A DNA stretch of 64,000 bases from MTP4 sp052056915 (lineage in GTDB: Archaea; Halobacteriota; Methanosarcinia; Methanosarcinales; Methanosarcinaceae): the NCBI RefSeq assembly GCF_052056915.1, contig NZ_CP195119.1:1302001-1366000 (forward strand). The letters are read 5' to 3'. The position numbers and the translations under genes were made by a program. The notes beneath the pieces were generated by a model. It did no database searches, had not been told where the DNA came from, and saw only the letters and a list, made by a program, of their open reading frames with translations. Positions 52,274 to 61,266 of this stretch are shown piece by piece. Within the stretch, counting starts at the first letter, position 1. Each line of letters begins with the position of its first letter.

Positions 52274-53932
52274 TCAAACGCTTGCCGTATCGGCATTTGT
52301 GTGTGCAAGGTGCTCAAAGTCGTCTTCATCCTCATCCTGGGGCCTGAGGCTGTAGCACTTATCTAGGAATTTTTCCGGCATCGGTTTTGTTGCCAGGCTT
52401 ACCACGATTGCTACAAGGAATGCAAGCGGGGTTGCAACAAGAATCGGGTCCACGAGGGTCCAGGTTCCTGAAAGCAGGGTAGCTTTTCCGAAGATTGCCA
52501 GGCATATCTTGAGGGGGACCGCTTCTTTTGCGTGGACGAAGACCAGCCAGAAAAGGCTTCCGAACGTTCCTACGACCAGGCTTGCCAGGGCTCCTTCCCT
52601 TGTTATGCGCTTCCAGAAGAGTGCTCCCATGTAGATTGGCAGGAAGGCTGAGGTACAGAGACCCATGAACATGGCTGTTGCCCGGGCGATTATGCTTATC
52701 GGGAGGATGTAGGCCAGGATGACCGAAAAAAGGATGGAAAAGGCCATTCCGATCCTGGTGGCATGGATGGTGGTATCTTTGGATTTTCCTTTCTTGATAC
52801 CTTCCTGGTAGAAGTCGTGCCCTATGGCCGTGCCCATGGCGTGAAACTGGGCTCCCGAGGTGGACATGGCAGCCGAGAGCAGGCTTAACATGAAGAACAT
52901 CACGAAGAGTTCGGGCATGGCGCTGTTAAGGTACGCCGGCATGATAAGGTCCGTGTTGCCCCCTACAACCTCAAGAGCGATCTGGCCCGTGGTCCTGTAG
53001 AAGTACACGTTGGAAAGGGATCCCACCACGTATGCCACACCTGCCATCATGAGGATGAAAGGGCCTCCGACAAGGACTGCCCTTTTCAGGGAACGGTCGT
53101 CTTTTACCGTCATAAACCTGACTGCGAGCTGGGGCTGGGCAAGAACCCCTATGCCGACTCCCAGAAAGAGGGTGGAGACCATCGTCCACCAGAGCGGTGA
53201 CCCGAGGGAAGGCATGGCAGTCCAGCCCTGATGCCCGATGTCAACAAGGGACTGCGGGACAAGAGGGGCCATATCGGTAAGGGTCTGGTGAGCTCCCACG
53301 ACGCCTCCCAGTTTTACGTAGGTAAAGATAAGCAAAAAGGCCATTCCGATAAACATGAGGGTGCCCTGGAAGGCATCCACGTACATGACGGAAAGCAGCC
53401 CGCCTTTGATAACGTAGGAAGCAATGATAATCGTGAAGATCAGAAGGGCAAAGTTGTAGTTAATCCCCAGGGTCGTTTCAAGGAACCGGGCAGCTCCGAT
53501 GAGTACGCTTCCTGCGTACAGTGGCATGAATAACCCTATCAGAAGCCCGGAAAAGCCCTGGATGAAGCGGGACTGGAAACGCCTCCCCAGGAATTCGGGA
53601 AAGGTAACCGCTCCGAGGTTAAGTCCCATGCGCCGGGTTTTCGGTCCGAAGACCACAAAAGCTATGAAGATCCCGAAAAAGATGTTCATAAAGACCAGCC
53701 ACAGGAGTCCCATTCCCAGGGATGCGGCCACTCCCCCGAAACCGATGATCGCCGAGGTGCTGATAAAGGCCGCCCCGTAGGATAGGGCCATGATGGCCGG
53801 GTGCACCTTCCGGCCTGCAAGCATATATCCGTCGGTCTGGGAACTCTGCCTGTAACCCAGACGAGCGAGGTAGAAAATGGATGCAAGGTACACCAGAACA
53901 AGGATGATGAGAGTTGAAGTATCGACTGCCAT
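52274..53932 (-). CDS. Sodium:solute symporter family transporter
   Basis: 552 residues with about 13 hydrophobic segments. Family marks are TDGYMLAGRKVHPAIMALSYGAAFISTSA-type N-terminus (quoted by its ends TDGYML and FISTSA) and the Na-site segment SLLSAAMSTSGAQ. A cytosolic C-terminus is rich in Asp and Glu (EDEDDFEH). The substrate is unknown; relatives carry organic acids such as acetate or amino acids. A 52-codon partner gene sits 150 bp upstream. Confidence 0.88.
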   Translation of the reverse strand: MAVDTSTLIILVLVYLASIFYLARLGYRQSSQTDGYMLAGRKVHPAIMALSYGAAFISTSAIIGFGGVAASLGMGLLWLVFMNIFFGIFIAFVVFGPKTRRMGLNLGAVTFPEFLGRRFQSRFIQGFSGLLIGLFMPLYAGSVLIGAARFLETTLGINYNFALLIFTIIIASYVIKGGLLSVMYVDAFQGTLMFIGMAFLLIFTYVKLGGVVGAHQTLTDMAPLVPQSLVDIGHQGWTAMPSLGSPLWWTMVSTLFLGVGIGVLAQPQLAVRFMTVKDDRSLKRAVLVGGPFILMMAGVAYVVGSLSNVYFYRTTGQIALEVVGGNTDLIMPAYLNSAMPELFVMFFMLSLLSAAMSTSGAQFHAMGTAIGHDFYQEGIKKGKSKDTTIHATRIGMAFSILFSVILAYILPISIIARATAMFMGLCTSAFLPIYMGALFWKRITREGALASLVVGTFGSLFWLVFVHAKEAVPLKICLAIFGKATLLSGTWTLVDPILVATPLAFLVAIVVSLATKPMPEKFLDKCYSLRPQDEDEDDFEHLAHTNADTASV

Positions 53933-54081
53933 AAAAATCGCTCCTTAAAAAACGTCTATTAAAAAAGCTAATTGGTTAGTCACATGCCGTTTTTTCTACA
54001 GGCTTACCAGGAGCTACCTTACCGGAATATCTCTGAAACTCCGATCTCCGCAAGCTTTCTACCGGCTTATGTCCGACCAGC

Positions 54082-54240
54082 TTATTCCTGAACAGCAGGT
54101 CTCATGGCACTACTTATTACTGCCTGCTCTTCTTCCTCTCCTTCTTTCCAGTTCAATGCCCCGTACACAATGCAGCCGAGTGCACTTACCACACATGAAA
54201 CATATGCAAGCCAGATCTGTGGATCATCGATTCCTAACAT
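54082..54240 (-). CDS. Symporter small accessory protein
   Basis: 52 residues, shorter than most gene finders accept. It reads MLGIDDPQIWLAYVSCV, then a single hydrophobic stretch to GALNW, then an acidic tail (KEGEEEEQ). ATG 54240 has AAAGGTG 6-7 nt upstream. Small one-helix proteins of this sequence type lie just upstream of sodium:solute symporter genes and are annotated as symporter small accessory proteins. It probably assembles with the transporter at 52274. Function is inferred from position and sequence likeness. Confidence 0.75.
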   Translation of the reverse strand: MLGIDDPQIWLAYVSCVVSALGCIVYGALNWKEGEEEEQAVISSAMRPAVQE

Positions 54241-54669
54241 CTCTACACCTTTCTGATAATGTTAATCTGTTACTCGTTAACATGACACTTGTTAGCATAG
54301 TTCATATCAGGGTTTTTGGTATTTAAAGATATTGTCTTAATATGCCAAAAACAGTTTTATTTTATTTTATCACTGAGGATGATTTCCAGGGTTTTTCCCG
54401 GGAAATTTTCTATAAAATAATCAATTTTACTTGTTCACACTGTTTATATATCGCCGATTTATAGAACTCTCTTTACCTCTTCGGCTAATAGTTGTTAGCT
54501 GGATAAATCGTTTAATATGTACAATTGTCCAATTTATCAGGGTAATGTGCCTCAGGTACTTGAAAATCCATATAATTACTTATAAAATCGTTACTTGAAA
54601 TTACTGATTAAAATTGTTATATAAGACATTTATTTTGATATAGTGTTTAATATAATGAAGGTTGGAAAA
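54241..54669. other. Divergent promoter region
   Basis: Between the symporter operon (leftward) and the PGF-CTERM protein gene (rightward). TTATATAAGAC at about 54616-54626 is a good TATA for the right-hand gene. ACTGTTTATATATCG near 54440 is a second AT-rich candidate. No gene is seen. Confidence 0.45.
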
Positions 54670-55857
54670 ATGAATCAAGGAATTAAATCAATTTTACTTG
54701 CGATATTGATGGTAATGCTTGCCTGCAGTTTCCCTGTTTCTGCACATGAAGAATCCCCCGCTGCTATTGTGGCAGAAATCGGTGAGCACGCAGAGGAGCT
54801 TTCTGCCGTAGCCGGAAACATCCATGATGAGACTGAAATGATTGCTGATGATGAAAGTCTCGATGAGGCTTTAAGGGCAAAGGGAGAAGAAGTCCACCTT
54901 TCTTCTCACGATATTGACCACTGTGCCCAGGAACTCCTCAGAAGCGTGGAAACCCTTAACGGGCTGGTTGCGGACCCCGAAGCGAACATGGATGCAATCG
55001 AGGCTGAAATTGCGGACATGAAAGAGCACATTGAGGAATGCGAAGGAATCATGGAATCCAAGGGTGACATTGTCCATGCTCTCGGAAGCGAGGTTCCCGA
55101 AACCCATGCCGAATATGCTGACAACACCCATGACTATTACCATGAAGCCGAGGCAGTCCTCAGGGGCATCGACTCCCATGTCGGAGAACTCGAAGAATCC
55201 CTTGGAATCGGAACGGCATCCGCAGCATCCGCAGCACCTGTAAGCGGGAACGTTGCAGCGGCCCTGGATGAAGTAGAGGAAAACGCAAACGAACTGCTTG
55301 ATTATGCAGGCAAAATCCACGACGAGACCGAGTACATTGCAGATGACGAAGCTCTCTCGGAAGACATTCGTGCAGTTGGTGAGGAAATCCACCTTTCTTC
55401 CCACGACATCGAGCACTGTGCTAAAGAGGTCCTTGAGCATGTGGAAAACATAAGGGGTCTCGCAGGAGACGTTGAAGCCAACAAGGCAGCCATTGACGAG
55501 GAAATCGGGGAAATGAACGAGCACCTTGAAGAGTGTGCAGGTATAATCGAGTCCAAGCACGACAATCTCCATGAACTCACCGGAATGGTTCCCGAGACCC
55601 ACGCCGAATATGCTGACAACACCCATGATTACTATCACGAAACCGAATACATCGTAGCTGACATTAAGGAAAACGTCGGCGAACTCCAGGAAGCCATTGA
55701 AAACCCGACGTCTGCAGCCGAAGCAAAGGCAGCTCCCGAAACTGAAACAGACGAAGATGCTGCCGAAGAAGAGTCCGGAAACAGTGCACCTGGCTTTGGC
55801 CTTGTCCTCGCTGTAGCAGGAATGCTTTGCACAGTATTCTTCGCAAGAAGAAAGTAA
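54670..55857 (+). CDS. Secreted His/Cys/Glu-rich duplicated protein with PGF-CTERM anchor
   Basis: About 395 residues from ATG 54670. The N-terminal signal peptide ends near SFPVSA-HEE. Two homologous repeats of about 150 residues follow (roughly 30-180 and 195-345). Each has IHDETE, ADDE, HLSSHDI.HC, a second Cys in EEC and the block PETHAEYADNTHDYYHE, identical in both. An acidic linker then leads to APGFGLVLAVAGML and a basic end, the PGF-CTERM signal for archaeosortase processing. Conserved His, Glu and Cys imply metal binding, which is inference. It lies directly upstream of the Ni/Co transporter genes. Confidence 0.8.
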   Translation: MNQGIKSILLAILMVMLACSFPVSAHEESPAAIVAEIGEHAEELSAVAGNIHDETEMIADDESLDEALRAKGEEVHLSSHDIDHCAQELLRSVETLNGLVADPEANMDAIEAEIADMKEHIEECEGIMESKGDIVHALGSEVPETHAEYADNTHDYYHEAEAVLRGIDSHVGELEESLGIGTASAASAAPVSGNVAAALDEVEENANELLDYAGKIHDETEYIADDEALSEDIRAVGEEIHLSSHDIEHCAKEVLEHVENIRGLAGDVEANKAAIDEEIGEMNEHLEECAGIIESKHDNLHELTGMVPETHAEYADNTHDYYHETEYIVADIKENVGELQEAIENPTSAAEAKAAPETETDEDAAEEESGNSAPGFGLVLAVAGMLCTVFFARRK

Positions 55858-55869
55858 ATTTAGGTAATC

Positions 55870-55907
55870 AAAGGAAGGATTTTCCCCTTCCTTTTCTGTT
55901 TTTTCGC
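55870..55907 (+). terminator. Terminator after the PGF-CTERM protein gene
   Basis: A perfect 9-bp stem (AAAGGAAGG with CCTTCCTTT, 7-nt loop) is followed by TTCTGTTTTTTC, 12 nt after the stop codon. Both parts fit a transcription terminator. Confidence 0.75.
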
Positions 55908-56171
55908 ACAAGCCCTGCCCAAATTGCGTATCTTTCCGGAAAGATTTGAAAAGGGAAGAAAAGGGATGATTTTTAAAGACACGGTAATTTGATTCAAAAT
56001 TGTTTTATTTATTATTAATTGGTCTCTTTTCAGGTGAAAGCCTTGTAATATATCAAAGGAAAGCAGGATTAAGAGAAAAAACGCAAATGAAAACAAGTAT
56101 TTTTTTATTATACCCCAATTTAATTTGATTTTATACTCAAATAAAGTGTAGTTTAATTGGCAACTCTCATT

Positions 56172-56200
56172 ACTGGCGTCCGAAGTAACTGGTATCCGAA
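56172..56200 (+). promoter_or_regulatory. Direct repeat upstream of nikM
   Basis: ACTGGCGTCCGAA (56172-56184) and ACTGGTATCCGAA (56188-56200) are 16 bp apart and 50-80 bp before the nikM start. This could be a regulator site for metal control of the transporter. It does not resemble a site I know. Confidence 0.35.
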
Positions 56201-56249
56201 TTTATTGATAATTCAAATTCAAACCCAAATCTAAAAAGGTGAATTAACC

Positions 56250-56918
56250 GTGCATATTTCAGATGGAGTATTATCTGTTCCGGTGATAACAGCCGGCTGG
56301 GCAGTAACTATTGTTTTAGTTATATTTAGTCTCTGGTGGAGCAAAAAATATTTTGATATCGCTGAGGAGATTCCCAAGTTTTCCGTTATGGCAGGTGCTT
56401 TTTTTGTTGCGTCCCTTATACACATTACCATAGGGCCTACATGTGTACACCTGATTTTTAACGGGCTGCTGGGAGTAATTCTCGGGCCGCTTGCCTACCT
56501 TGCAATGGTCATAGGTTTAACCCTTCAGGCCCTGCTGCTGCAGCATGGGGGAGTTACGACTATCGGGATTAATTCCTTAAACGTAGGGCTTCCGGCAATC
56601 ATCTGTTACCTTATTTTCAAAAAAGGCCACGACAAAGGAATTTCTACCCCGCTTCTCGGAGCTTTTTGCGGAGGGTTTGCAATTGTCATTACTGTCGTGC
56701 TTCTTTCGATATCCCTTGTTACTACGGGCGAACAGTTTATGGAAGTCGCAAAGGTTGCAGCCCTGGCCCACATCCCGATAATGCTTATTGAAGCGGCTGT
56801 TACCGGCTCTGTCGTTGCCTATCTTTTGAAAGTAAAGCCGGAAATGCTGCCAATAGCTACTGAAGATATGGATAAAGAAGAAGAATTAAATGTAAGTAAA
56901 TCTGCGGGAGATGTCTGA
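56250..56918 (+). CDS. nikM: Energy-coupling factor Ni/Co transporter substrate component
   Basis: 222 residues from a GTG start, with AAGGTG 8 nt upstream. It begins MHISDGVLS; in this family the first Met amine and His2 help bind the metal. The conserved segment GPTCVHLIFNGLLG and seven or so membrane helices are present. It imports Ni or Co with NikQ and NikO. It is first in a cluster with a NikL-like gene 3 bp downstream. Ni rather than Co is favoured by the Ni enzymes nearby, but sequence cannot settle it. Confidence 0.9.
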   Translation: MHISDGVLSVPVITAGWAVTIVLVIFSLWWSKKYFDIAEEIPKFSVMAGAFFVASLIHITIGPTCVHLIFNGLLGVILGPLAYLAMVIGLTLQALLLQHGGVTTIGINSLNVGLPAIICYLIFKKGHDKGISTPLLGAFCGGFAIVITVVLLSISLVTTGEQFMEVAKVAALAHIPIMLIEAAVTGSVVAYLLKVKPEMLPIATEDMDKEEELNVSKSAGDV

Positions 56919-56921
56919 AAA

Positions 56922-57419
56922 ATGAATATTAACCGATGTCTGAGAGTTCTTGCACTGTTACTGATCATGTCCTCCGTGTTCATGCCTCTTGCTTCTGCCC
57001 ACAGGGCTTTTGTAGGATACTTCGTGGGTGCAGATGCAGGAGACGAAATGCAGGTCAAAGCCTGGTACGAAGGCGGATCCCCCATGGCAAATGCCGATGT
57101 TTCCGTATACCTGATAACGGGCACGGATGAAGGCGGAAAGGATATCAAAGAGCTCTATTTTGAGGGCAGCACGGACGAAGATGGTTATTGCACCTTCCTA
57201 ACCGATAGGGGAGAAACGATGTACAGCATTGTCGTAGAACAGGACGGGCACAGGGCAAGAGGTACCATTGACCTCGAAAACCAGGCTTCAAGTTCCCATG
57301 AAGACGAACTCCCCCTCCCTGCAAGAGTGGTTGCAGGTTTCGGCTACCTTATAGGGCTTGCCGGGGTCGGCATGATGATAAGTGCCAGGAAGATGAAAAA
57401 ACAGTATGAAAAGAGTTAA
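56922..57419 (+). CDS. NikL-like accessory membrane protein of the Ni/Co transporter
   Basis: 165 residues. A signal or anchor helix at about 8-27 precedes an extracytoplasmic beta-sandwich domain (KAWYEGGSPMANADVSVY) that starts HRAFVGY, and a second helix at about 132-152 precedes a basic tail. This layout is that of NikL, an accessory component in some nickel ECF systems, in place of NikN. Start ATG 3 bp after nikM stop with overlap-like spacing implies coupling. Confidence 0.75.
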   Translation: MNINRCLRVLALLLIMSSVFMPLASAHRAFVGYFVGADAGDEMQVKAWYEGGSPMANADVSVYLITGTDEGGKDIKELYFEGSTDEDGYCTFLTDRGETMYSIVVEQDGHRARGTIDLENQASSSHEDELPLPARVVAGFGYLIGLAGVGMMISARKMKKQYEKS

Positions 57420-57886
<467 letters not shown>

Positions 57887-58651
57887 ATGGACTATCCCAG
57901 GATTGATGCATACGCATCCCTTAATTCCCCTATTCATAGCTTTGACCCCAGGGCTAAAATCATAACATTTTCTGTCCTCATCTTCTCTTTTGCTTTCCTG
58001 GAAAACATAAATGCAGCTGCCATTGCGGTCGCTTTTTCTTTACTTTTGCTCATAGTTTCCCGCCTGCCTCTCGGCTTCGTGTTCAGCCGTATCAAAGTGC
58101 CTCTTGGTTTTATAGTCTCAATTCTGGTAATTATGGCTTTTACCGTGGGTGGAAAGGAACTGTTCAGCATTTTCGGGCTTCGTGTGAGCTATGAAGGTGT
58201 GCATCTCGGCACCCTGATTGTTCTTCGGGCTACAGCAGCCCTTTTCCTGGCACTCCTGATGCTCGGGACTTCGCGCTTCGAAGCCATTTTAAAAGCGCTC
58301 TATATGCTGAGGGTCCCGGGCATACTCGTACAAATGCTCATGTTTACCTACCGCTACATCTTCGTGTTTATAGATGAGTTCGGAAACATGAAAAACGCTA
58401 TGGAATCCAAGGGTTTCCAGATAAAAGGCAATAGCAGGCATGCCCTGTCAATCCTGGGAAACGCCGTGGGCATGCTCCTTGTTAAAAGTTACGAACGGGG
58501 AGACCGGGTCTACAGCTCCATGGTAGCCAGGGGCTATACCGGCAACCCCATAATTCTTACAAAATTTAAAATGAAGGGTTCGGATTACGTCCTGAGCGGA
58601 GTCCTGCTCAGCGCAGCTGTCCTCTTCCACATCTTCCCGGTGATCCTATGA
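57887..58651 (+). CDS. nikQ: ECF transporter transmembrane component
   Basis: 254 residues, CbiQ/NikQ family. It starts MDYPRIDAYASLNSP, with SPIHSFDPRAKI as the family's typical opening, about five membrane helices and the cytosolic coupling helix AMESKGFQIKG. The ATG follows GAGGAG. It overlaps the ATPase gene by 4 bp. It couples ATP hydrolysis to movement of NikM. Confidence 0.92.
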   Translation: MDYPRIDAYASLNSPIHSFDPRAKIITFSVLIFSFAFLENINAAAIAVAFSLLLLIVSRLPLGFVFSRIKVPLGFIVSILVIMAFTVGGKELFSIFGLRVSYEGVHLGTLIVLRATAALFLALLMLGTSRFEAILKALYMLRVPGILVQMLMFTYRYIFVFIDEFGNMKNAMESKGFQIKGNSRHALSILGNAVGMLLVKSYERGDRVYSSMVARGYTGNPIILTKFKMKGSDYVLSGVLLSAAVLFHIFPVIL

Positions 58652-59562
58652 ATGTCGCAGTATCCGTTGAAAACCTGAACTATGCCTATCCCAGGAATAA
58701 AAAAGCCCTGGAAAACGTGAATCTCGAAGTCTTCGAAGGGGAAAAGGTTGCAGTTATAGGCCCTAACGGGGCCGGAAAGACAACTTTTTTCCTGCACCTG
58801 AACGGGACAATCAAAAGCCCTGAAAAGAACGTGAAAATCTTCGGGAAGAGCATCGGGGATATGGCAATTGCGGAGCGGATCCGGGAAGTGGGGATAGTCT
58901 TCGCTGATCCTGACGACCAGCTTTTCATGCCAACCGTCTTCGACGACATTGCCTTTGGCCCTACCAACATGGGCCTTTCCCGCGAGGAAGTTGAAAAGAG
59001 GGTGAAATACGCAATCGAATGTGTCGGGCTCGAAGGCCTGGAAAACCGCGTCCCTCACCACCTCAGCTGCGGGCAGAAAAAGAAAGTCGCCCTGGCTGCG
59101 GTAATCGCAATGCATCCCAGGGTAATTGTCCTTGACGAGCCCACTGCAAACCTGGACCCTAAGAGCCGTTCCGACCTCATCAGGGTCATAAACGAACTGA
59201 ATGAAAAAGAGGGAATCACCGTCATCATCGCAATGCACGATGTAAACGTGCTTGCCGAAATCGCAGACCGTGTCTACGTCCTGAACAGGGAAATCGTCGC
59301 CGAGGGAAGCCCGCGCGAAATCTTCTCGGACTTCAACCTCCTCAGGGAAAACAAACTGGACGCCCCGGACGTTTTCAAGCTCTTCAAGGTCCTGAGCTGC
59401 TTCGGCTACAACTGCGACAACTTGCCTTTATGCATTGACGAAGCCGTAAACGAAGTTATTAATTCAATCGAAAGGGACGGCCACATCCACCTGCATATGC
59501 ACGAACATACCCATAGCGCAGTGAAAGAGATTATGAATAACTATTCCAGTGTGTGGATGTGA
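58648..59562 (+). CDS. nikO: ECF transporter ATPase with His-rich C-terminus
   Basis: 304 residues. ABC motifs: Walker A GPNGAGKTT, a Q-loop (DPDDQLF), signature LSCGQKKKVALA and Walker B VIVLDEPT. The last 20 residues include HIHLHMHEHTH, which could sense or hold metal on the cytosolic side. Start overlaps nikQ by 4 bp, so they are coupled. The signature LSCGQ differs slightly from the usual LSGGQ. Confidence 0.93.
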   Translation: MNVAVSVENLNYAYPRNKKALENVNLEVFEGEKVAVIGPNGAGKTTFFLHLNGTIKSPEKNVKIFGKSIGDMAIAERIREVGIVFADPDDQLFMPTVFDDIAFGPTNMGLSREEVEKRVKYAIECVGLEGLENRVPHHLSCGQKKKVALAAVIAMHPRVIVLDEPTANLDPKSRSDLIRVINELNEKEGITVIIAMHDVNVLAEIADRVYVLNREIVAEGSPREIFSDFNLLRENKLDAPDVFKLFKVLSCFGYNCDNLPLCIDEAVNEVINSIERDGHIHLHMHEHTHSAVKEIMNNYSSVWM

Positions 59563-59641
59563 ACATCAAGAAAGTGCTCAAAAATAATAACCTTAAAAAA
59601 GAGAAGTAGAAAAAGAGAAGTGGAAAGGGAAGTAGAAAGAG

Positions 59642-59664
59642 AACGGGTAAATTCCCGTTTCTGG
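59642..59664. terminator. Bidirectional terminator between nikO and gatD
   Basis: The stem AACGGG with CCCGTT around a 6-nt loop lies between convergent genes. T-rich sequence follows on both strands (GGTTTTCATTC on the plus strand). Confidence 0.5.
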
Positions 59665-59703
59665 TTTTCATTCTTAATTATGTGCGTTTTTCCGCCTTTT
59701 TCC

Positions 59704-60972
59704 TTATCCCAGCGTGCACGCCGTAACTTCCCCGCTTAGATTGTGTCTCAGCATCTCTACGGCTGTTTCGAAGTCATCGGTCTGCCCGAGCGCCCACATC
59801 ATTTTTACCAGAGCAGTTTCGGGAAGGGTGTCTTCACCTTCGATTGCACCTGCTTTCAGGATATCTCGGCCCGTATCATAGACGCGGTCGCAGATCCGAC
59901 CACTCAGGCACTGGGTGGTAATTATCACGGGCATTTTTGCTGCCACTGCTTTCTGGATATAGGGAATCCACTTTGTGGAGACATGCCCAAGACCTGTCCC
60001 TTCGATCACCAGACCTTTGTAGCCTGCGTTTACGTAATAGTCGAGGACCGCCGGATCAGCGCCGGGGGTGAACTTGATAAGGGCGCATTTAGGCTCCATG
60101 CCGGGCTTGAACTGCAGGTTTTTTTCTCCGCGCTTCGTATAGTCAATAAGGGTTTTGATTTCCCTGGTCTCGTAGTCGACTGTCCCTATGGGCAGGGAGT
60201 TTACTGACTTGAAGGCGTCCCTGCGGGAACTATGCATTTTCCTAACTTTTGTGCCACGGTGGATCTCGCAGTAGTCTTCCGAAGTCGTGCCGTGCATGAC
60301 CACCGAGACTTCAGCAATGTCACTTACCGCAACGCAGGCTGCGCAGATGGCGTTCATCGCGTTGTCGCTGCTGGGACGGTCGGCACTTCTCTGGGAACCC
60401 ACAAAAACAATTGGGACCGGGGTATCAATCATGAAGGAAAGGGCGGCTGCCGAGTACATCATGGTGTCCGTCCCATGGGTCACAATGATCCCTTCTGCAC
60501 CGGCTTTGATTTCTTCCACAACGGCCTTTGCAAGGTTTTCCCAGGAAGCCTGGTCCATGTTCTCGGAAAGGATGCTTGAGATTACCCTGCCCTTGAAATC
60601 GGCAATTTCCTTAAGTTCGGGAATCGCGGAAAGGATGTCATCGGCGGTGAACTGGGAGGTAACGGCCCCTGTCCGGTAGTCGATCTTGCTAGCAATGGTC
60701 CCGCCAGTGGAGAGGATCGCTACCTTCGGGAGTTTTCCCTTTCCGGAGGCTGCTGCTTCTGGCCCGGGCTTTGCTTCTTTTGTTCCGGTCTCAGCCTCTT
60801 TTTCATTTTCGCTCTCCAGAAGGGTAACCCGGACTTCATCCCTGCAAAAGCCCGCATTGTAGCCGCTTTTCATCTTAATCGTAATGTACCCTTCCATGGA
60901 AGGCATCACCTTGCCTTCGTACACGCTGCCGTTCTTTTCTATGCGTACCCAGTCGCCCTGTTTAAAATCCAT
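59704..60972 (-). CDS. gatD: Glutamyl-tRNA(Gln) amidotransferase subunit D
   Basis: 422 residues. The N-terminal beta domain (1-75) and an L-asparaginase-like domain with STGGTIAS (88-95) and VTHGTDTMM (near 164) are clear. GatD provides ammonia to GatE in the archaeal route that makes Gln-tRNA(Gln). The Ala/Glu-rich linker lies at about 53-80. gatE is not in the window. The ATG is preceded by only a weak purine word. Confidence 0.92.
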   Translation of the reverse strand: MDFKQGDWVRIEKNGSVYEGKVMPSMEGYITIKMKSGYNAGFCRDEVRVTLLESENEKEAETGTKEAKPGPEAAASGKGKLPKVAILSTGGTIASKIDYRTGAVTSQFTADDILSAIPELKEIADFKGRVISSILSENMDQASWENLAKAVVEEIKAGAEGIIVTHGTDTMMYSAAALSFMIDTPVPIVFVGSQRSADRPSSDNAMNAICAACVAVSDIAEVSVVMHGTTSEDYCEIHRGTKVRKMHSSRRDAFKSVNSLPIGTVDYETREIKTLIDYTKRGEKNLQFKPGMEPKCALIKFTPGADPAVLDYYVNAGYKGLVIEGTGLGHVSTKWIPYIQKAVAAKMPVIITTQCLSGRICDRVYDTGRDILKAGAIEGEDTLPETALVKMMWALGQTDDFETAVEMLRHNLSGEVTACTLG

Positions 60973-61188
60973 GATCGGTCCCTTTTTCTGAGTTTTGAAG
61001 TATTGAGTGATCGTGATTTTTTTGCGTGATCTCGTGAAGTTTAATTCCTGAATTTTTCATTCCTGAATTTTCCATACCTAAGAGGTCAACGTACTATTAA
61101 AAAGTTAATTGAAGGGAAAAGTTAATTGAAAGCTTATTGGCATTCTGTCTTTACTAAACTTTCATTTTTTGCTGAACCCCGGTTTTTG

Positions 61189-61266
61189 CTGTACACTCAG
61201 CCTTTCCTGTACACTCAGCCTTTCCCGTACATTCAGCCTTTCCCGTACATTCAGCCTTTCCTGTAC
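61189..61266. repeat. 18-bp repeat at and beyond the argH stop codon
   Basis: Four units of CTGTACACTCAGCCTTTC, with CCGTACATT variants, end inside argH. The last unit encodes the argH end (YRKG, then TGA), so on the minus strand each unit is a copy of the gene's stop-codon region. Confidence 0.9.
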
